Source: G020353115 sp964640125 (lineage in GTDB: Bacteria > Bacteroidota > Bacteroidia > Bacteroidales > VadinHA17). Taken from it: 64,000 nt of DNA. The translations under genes were made by a program, and so were the position numbers. Of this stretch, positions 61,719-64,000 are shown one piece after another. Location: the NCBI GenBank assembly GCA_964640125.1, contig CAZXGG010000001.1, positions 62,001-126,000 of the forward strand, read 5' to 3'. Each line of letters opens with the position of its first letter. Position 1 is the stretch's first letter. The notes below the pieces were generated by a model that ran no database searches, was not told the origin of the DNA, and saw only the letters and a program-made list of their open reading frames with translations.

Positions 61719-62930
61719 TTATCCTTCGCTGGCCATCAGGAAAAATGGTTTCATTTCAAAGCTATGATAAAATGGCCGCAATCGTTCGGTATTGTAATTT
61801 TCTTTTACATTCACGATCTTTTTGTGACTGATCACTACATCCAGCGGGACATTATCATACCTTCCATTTTTCAGAACCACCAATCGGCCGTGGATTCCTT
61901 TCAGGAGAAGATCGAGGGCAAGATTTCCAAATGCCATGGGTACAATGGAGTCCATCGCATCCGGGTCACCACCACGAACCATGTACCCTAATTTCTGGTT
62001 AATGATGTTGATGGTTTTGCCTTTGTTATACGTTGCAGAACGATTTTTCAATTCTGCTGAAACGAGGTCACCTATACCACCCAGCTTTGCATGTCCGTAT
62101 GCATCTTTTTCGGCATTCTTGAAAACCATCTCACCTCCTTTGAACATGGCCCCTTCCGAAACGATTACAACCGAGTATTTACTCGGATTCTGATTCCTGT
62201 CTTCCACCAGCAGTTTTGTCAGCAAATCAATGTCGAATTTGTGTTCCGGGATCACACAGCGGTTGGCCGCCCCGGCCATCGTTGGCAGCATGGCTGTAAA
62301 TCCGGCATAACGTCCGAAGACTTCCATAACCAGCAGGCGTTCATGCGATCCCGCGGATGTACGAAGGGTGTTTGTCATCATGATTGTACGGGTTAAACAG
62401 GTACTGAAACCAATGCAATAATCGGTTCCCGGAACATCATTGTCCATGGTTTTTGGAATGGCAACCACCTTTACTCCTTCTTTGTAAAGCCTGACTCCAT
62501 AGCTTAATGTATCGTCCCCTCCTATGGGAATCAGGTAATCAATACCAAGCCAGCTCAGGTTCTTAATGACTTCCTCGGTCAGGTCGTTGTATTTGTCCTT
62601 ATATTTCTCTTTCAGGTGTTCCGGAATATCGGCTTGCTTCATGTGACTTGGACGTGTGCGGGAAGAGTGTAGAAAAGTCCCCCCTGTACGTCCCGCTTTA
62701 TTTACAATATCATCTGACAGAATCATATAACAATTGCTGTTATCCGCATTTTTGTCTCGAATCAGCTCAGTGATACCAGCCCAGCCCCGTCTCAACCCGA
62801 TCACCTGGTACCCTTCACGATTCGCCCGGATAGTGACTGCCCGGATAGCAGGATTCAATCCGGGAACATCTCCACCACCGGTCAGTATTCCAATTACTCT
62901 CTTTTTGTTTTTGTTCTTAATTTGTGTCAT
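61719..62930 (-). CDS. pfkA: 6-phosphofructokinase with pyrophosphate-type active-site residues
   Basis: A 403-residue phosphofructokinase. GILTGGGDVPGLNPAIRA opens the nucleotide fold; the phosphoryl-donor loop reads IPIGGDDTLS and the catalytic segment IPKTMDNDVPGT. In ATP-dependent enzymes the loop is usually GGDGS/T with Gly at the second-last place and the catalytic segment begins with Gly; Asp there together with Lys (PKTMDND) is the mark of pyrophosphate-dependent enzymes. So it may use PPi and be reversible. Full length. ATG at 62930. It leads the amidase, dtd, MFS run, though the link is unclear. Confidence 0.88.
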   Translation of the reverse strand: MTQIKNKNKKRVIGILTGGGDVPGLNPAIRAVTIRANREGYQVIGLRRGWAGITELIRDKNADNSNCYMILSDDIVNKAGRTGGTFLHSSRTRPSHMKQADIPEHLKEKYKDKYNDLTEEVIKNLSWLGIDYLIPIGGDDTLSYGVRLYKEGVKVVAIPKTMDNDVPGTDYCIGFSTCLTRTIMMTNTLRTSAGSHERLLVMEVFGRYAGFTAMLPTMAGAANRCVIPEHKFDIDLLTKLLVEDRNQNPSKYSVVIVSEGAMFKGGEMVFKNAEKDAYGHAKLGGIGDLVSAELKNRSATYNKGKTINIINQKLGYMVRGGDPDAMDSIVPMAFGNLALDLLLKGIHGRLVVLKNGRYDNVPLDVVISHKKIVNVKENYNTERLRPFYHSFEMKPFFLMASEG

Positions 62931-63023
62931 TTGTTCCTGTTTTTTAACGTTAATTCTTTCGCTTTCCCGTCGTATATTCCGGTTGAAAAACCGGATAAAA
63001 GTATTAAAAAAACCGGTTCATTA

Positions 63024-63662
63024 TCATTCCACGTTGGAATCCTGCCAATGCTGATTGTGCCTTTTCCAGTTTTTGAATCCAATGACAAAAAAGAAGAAAC
63101 CGGAGAGAAATGTCATGGTAAGCATCCCAAAATGAACGGAGAGAAGAATAGCCAAATACCGGAGTTTAACATTTTTACTCCGAATATTGGCCTGTACGAT
63201 CTTAAGATCCCGGTCTTTCTGGTTAAAGGACCGGATTCGTTCCATCAGCCGGTTTGATTTTTCGGTAAAGAGCTGATTCAATGAATCGATCATTCTTTCA
63301 TCCGTCAAGATTCCGCGGTTGTATAAATCCTGAATGGTATCCAGCAGGTAGGGCTCATTTGCCGCTCTGTTCATCAGTGCATTGATGGAATCATTCAGAG
63401 AAGCTGAATGATGCATCAGCTGGTTGATTTCATTGTTGGCCTGAGTTACCTCGGTGTTCAGGTCGTTCATCTGTTCTCTGGAAAGTCCGTGTTCCATAGA
63501 CAGTACTTCTGCTTCTGCTTCTTCTACCTCTTTCTCCCGGATCATATCAATCCGGTTTACCAATAACGATTCAATGCGCATGGGCATAAATGAGATGCTG
63601 AAAAGAAGAAGAATAAAACCGATGATGGTGTTAAAAGCATGAATATTCGATACGTTATTCAT
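63024..63662 (-). CDS. membrane protein with coiled coil, two TM segments
   Basis: A 212-residue protein with a membrane segment near residues 8-26, a coiled coil over about 35-160 (Glu- and Asn-rich heptads such as EQMNDLNTEVTQANNEINQL, split as SREQMNDLN and TEVTQANNEINQL), and a second segment at about 172-195, then a basic, His-rich tail (NWKRHNQHWQ). The two segments put the coiled coil outside the cytoplasm. I do not recognise it. ATG 63662 is preferred; a TTG at 63683 would add seven residues. Confidence 0.72.
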   Translation of the reverse strand: MNNVSNIHAFNTIIGFILLLFSISFMPMRIESLLVNRIDMIREKEVEEAEAEVLSMEHGLSREQMNDLNTEVTQANNEINQLMHHSASLNDSINALMNRAANEPYLLDTIQDLYNRGILTDERMIDSLNQLFTEKSNRLMERIRSFNQKDRDLKIVQANIRSKNVKLRYLAILLSVHFGMLTMTFLSGFFFFVIGFKNWKRHNQHWQDSNVE

Positions 63663-63756
63663 AGTATCCGGATTTTTATGCAAGGCGTCTATCGCAGTTC
63701 AATTCGGTCAGATCATCATTTTATGATCCCATGATCATTCGGAAGGCAGGAGAAAA

Positions 63757-64000
63757 TCACTCCCTGCTAAAATCAAGTGTCATCTTTTTGTTCAAGACGC
63801 CTCCACGTGTTGATGATATACTGATACTACAGGTTACATCTTGTTTCTGGTAAACCCGAACAGTAAAGATGGCCTGACTGGTTTCACCTCCGGGAGTAAA
63901 TCCGCAATCCACACTTGCAGAGCGTTGATTACGGGAGAACCGGTCGTAATACCAGTTACGAGCTTCACCTGACTCCTCTTCCTCCCGAATAATTTTCAAT
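63757..64000 (-). CDS. C-terminal part of an unrecognised protein (5' end beyond window)
   Basis: The frame runs off the right edge; the visible 81 codons end in TLDFSRE. It includes GEARNWYYDRFSRNQRSASVD, split as GEARNWYYD and RFSRNQRSASVDC, then a Gly-rich part GFTPGGETSQ and beta-like strands IFTVRVYQKQDVTC. The absence of a start in the window means its N-terminus lies outside. I cannot assign a family. Confidence 0.6.
   Translation of the reverse strand, partial: LKIIREEEESGEARNWYYDRFSRNQRSASVDCGFTPGGETSQAIFTVRVYQKQDVTCSISISSTRGGVLNKKMTLDFSRE

Noticed and set aside
1..64000. tRNA, rRNA, CRISPR array, transposase or integrase genes
   Set aside because: I looked for direct-repeat arrays, clover-leaf ends and transposase motifs in the gaps and found none that I could support.

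Overview
The window reads as an ordinary-to-accessory stretch of a Bacteroidota chromosome, most likely Bacteroidales/Marinilabiliales-like. Reasons: several proteins of families largely confined to that phylum (DUF4846, DUF4271, DUF4292-type lipoprotein, HMA-AraC regulator, Big_5 lipoprotein); recurrent TAnnTTTG boxes, the -7 element of Bacteroidota sigma factor, just upstream of genes; few strong Shine-Dalgarno sites; many lipoproteins and outer-membrane barrels. I see no tRNA, rRNA, CRISPR array, insertion sequence or phage gene.

Layout. 1-8.7 kb (minus): truncated ispD, a small membrane protein, DUF4846 protein, ROK glucokinase, RlpA, an M16 protease lipoprotein and a Big_5 lipoprotein. 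8.8-15.1 kb (plus): lgt, then a metal-uptake operon (His-rich small protein, outer-membrane barrel, ZnuA-like binding protein, two ZnuB-like permeases and an HMA-AraC regulator) that lacks an ATPase gene. 15.2-22.3 kb (plus): the most unusual block: a PqqD-like peptide chaperone, a possible 36-codon peptide, an ATP-grasp ligase, a fold-III PLP decarboxylase, a urea-transporter/M23 peptidase fusion, a TPR-beta-barrel protein and a small TPR protein, tightly packed or overlapping. 22.3-25.4 kb: coiled-coil membrane protein, hemW, an Rrf2 regulator and rpiB.

25.4-25.9 kb is an intergenic island of about 20% GC. 25.9-36 kb holds nadA, a MORN-repeat protein, ruvB, a Crp/Fnr regulator, an OsmC protein, pheS, a peptidyl-prolyl isomerase, an epimerase, a CDF exporter and a Wzx-like flippase. 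36.5-43.6 kb is a plus-strand run of dut, TPR lipoprotein, DUF4292 lipoprotein, EnvC, anti-sigma kinase, ybeY and mnmG, with a perfect 16-bp parS palindrome directly after mnmG. 43.7-52.6 kb: adenine deaminase, uvrC, a polyprenyl synthase, an ArsR regulator, queD, polA and an orphan MoaD. 52.6-64 kb (minus): S41 protease, yidD-rnpA-hemD, DUF4271, deoC, an MFS exporter, dtd, an amidase lipoprotein, a phosphofructokinase with pyrophosphate-type active-site residues, a coiled-coil membrane protein, and a gene cut by the right edge.

The best candidate for an undescribed system is 15,249-22,260: an RRE-type chaperone, ligase and decarboxylase could build a modified peptide or amino-acid conjugate, with the transporter/peptidase fusion and TPR-barrel proteins handling it at the envelope. 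This is inference from domain content and gene packing. The ATPase-less metal ABC operon with its upstream dyads is the second.
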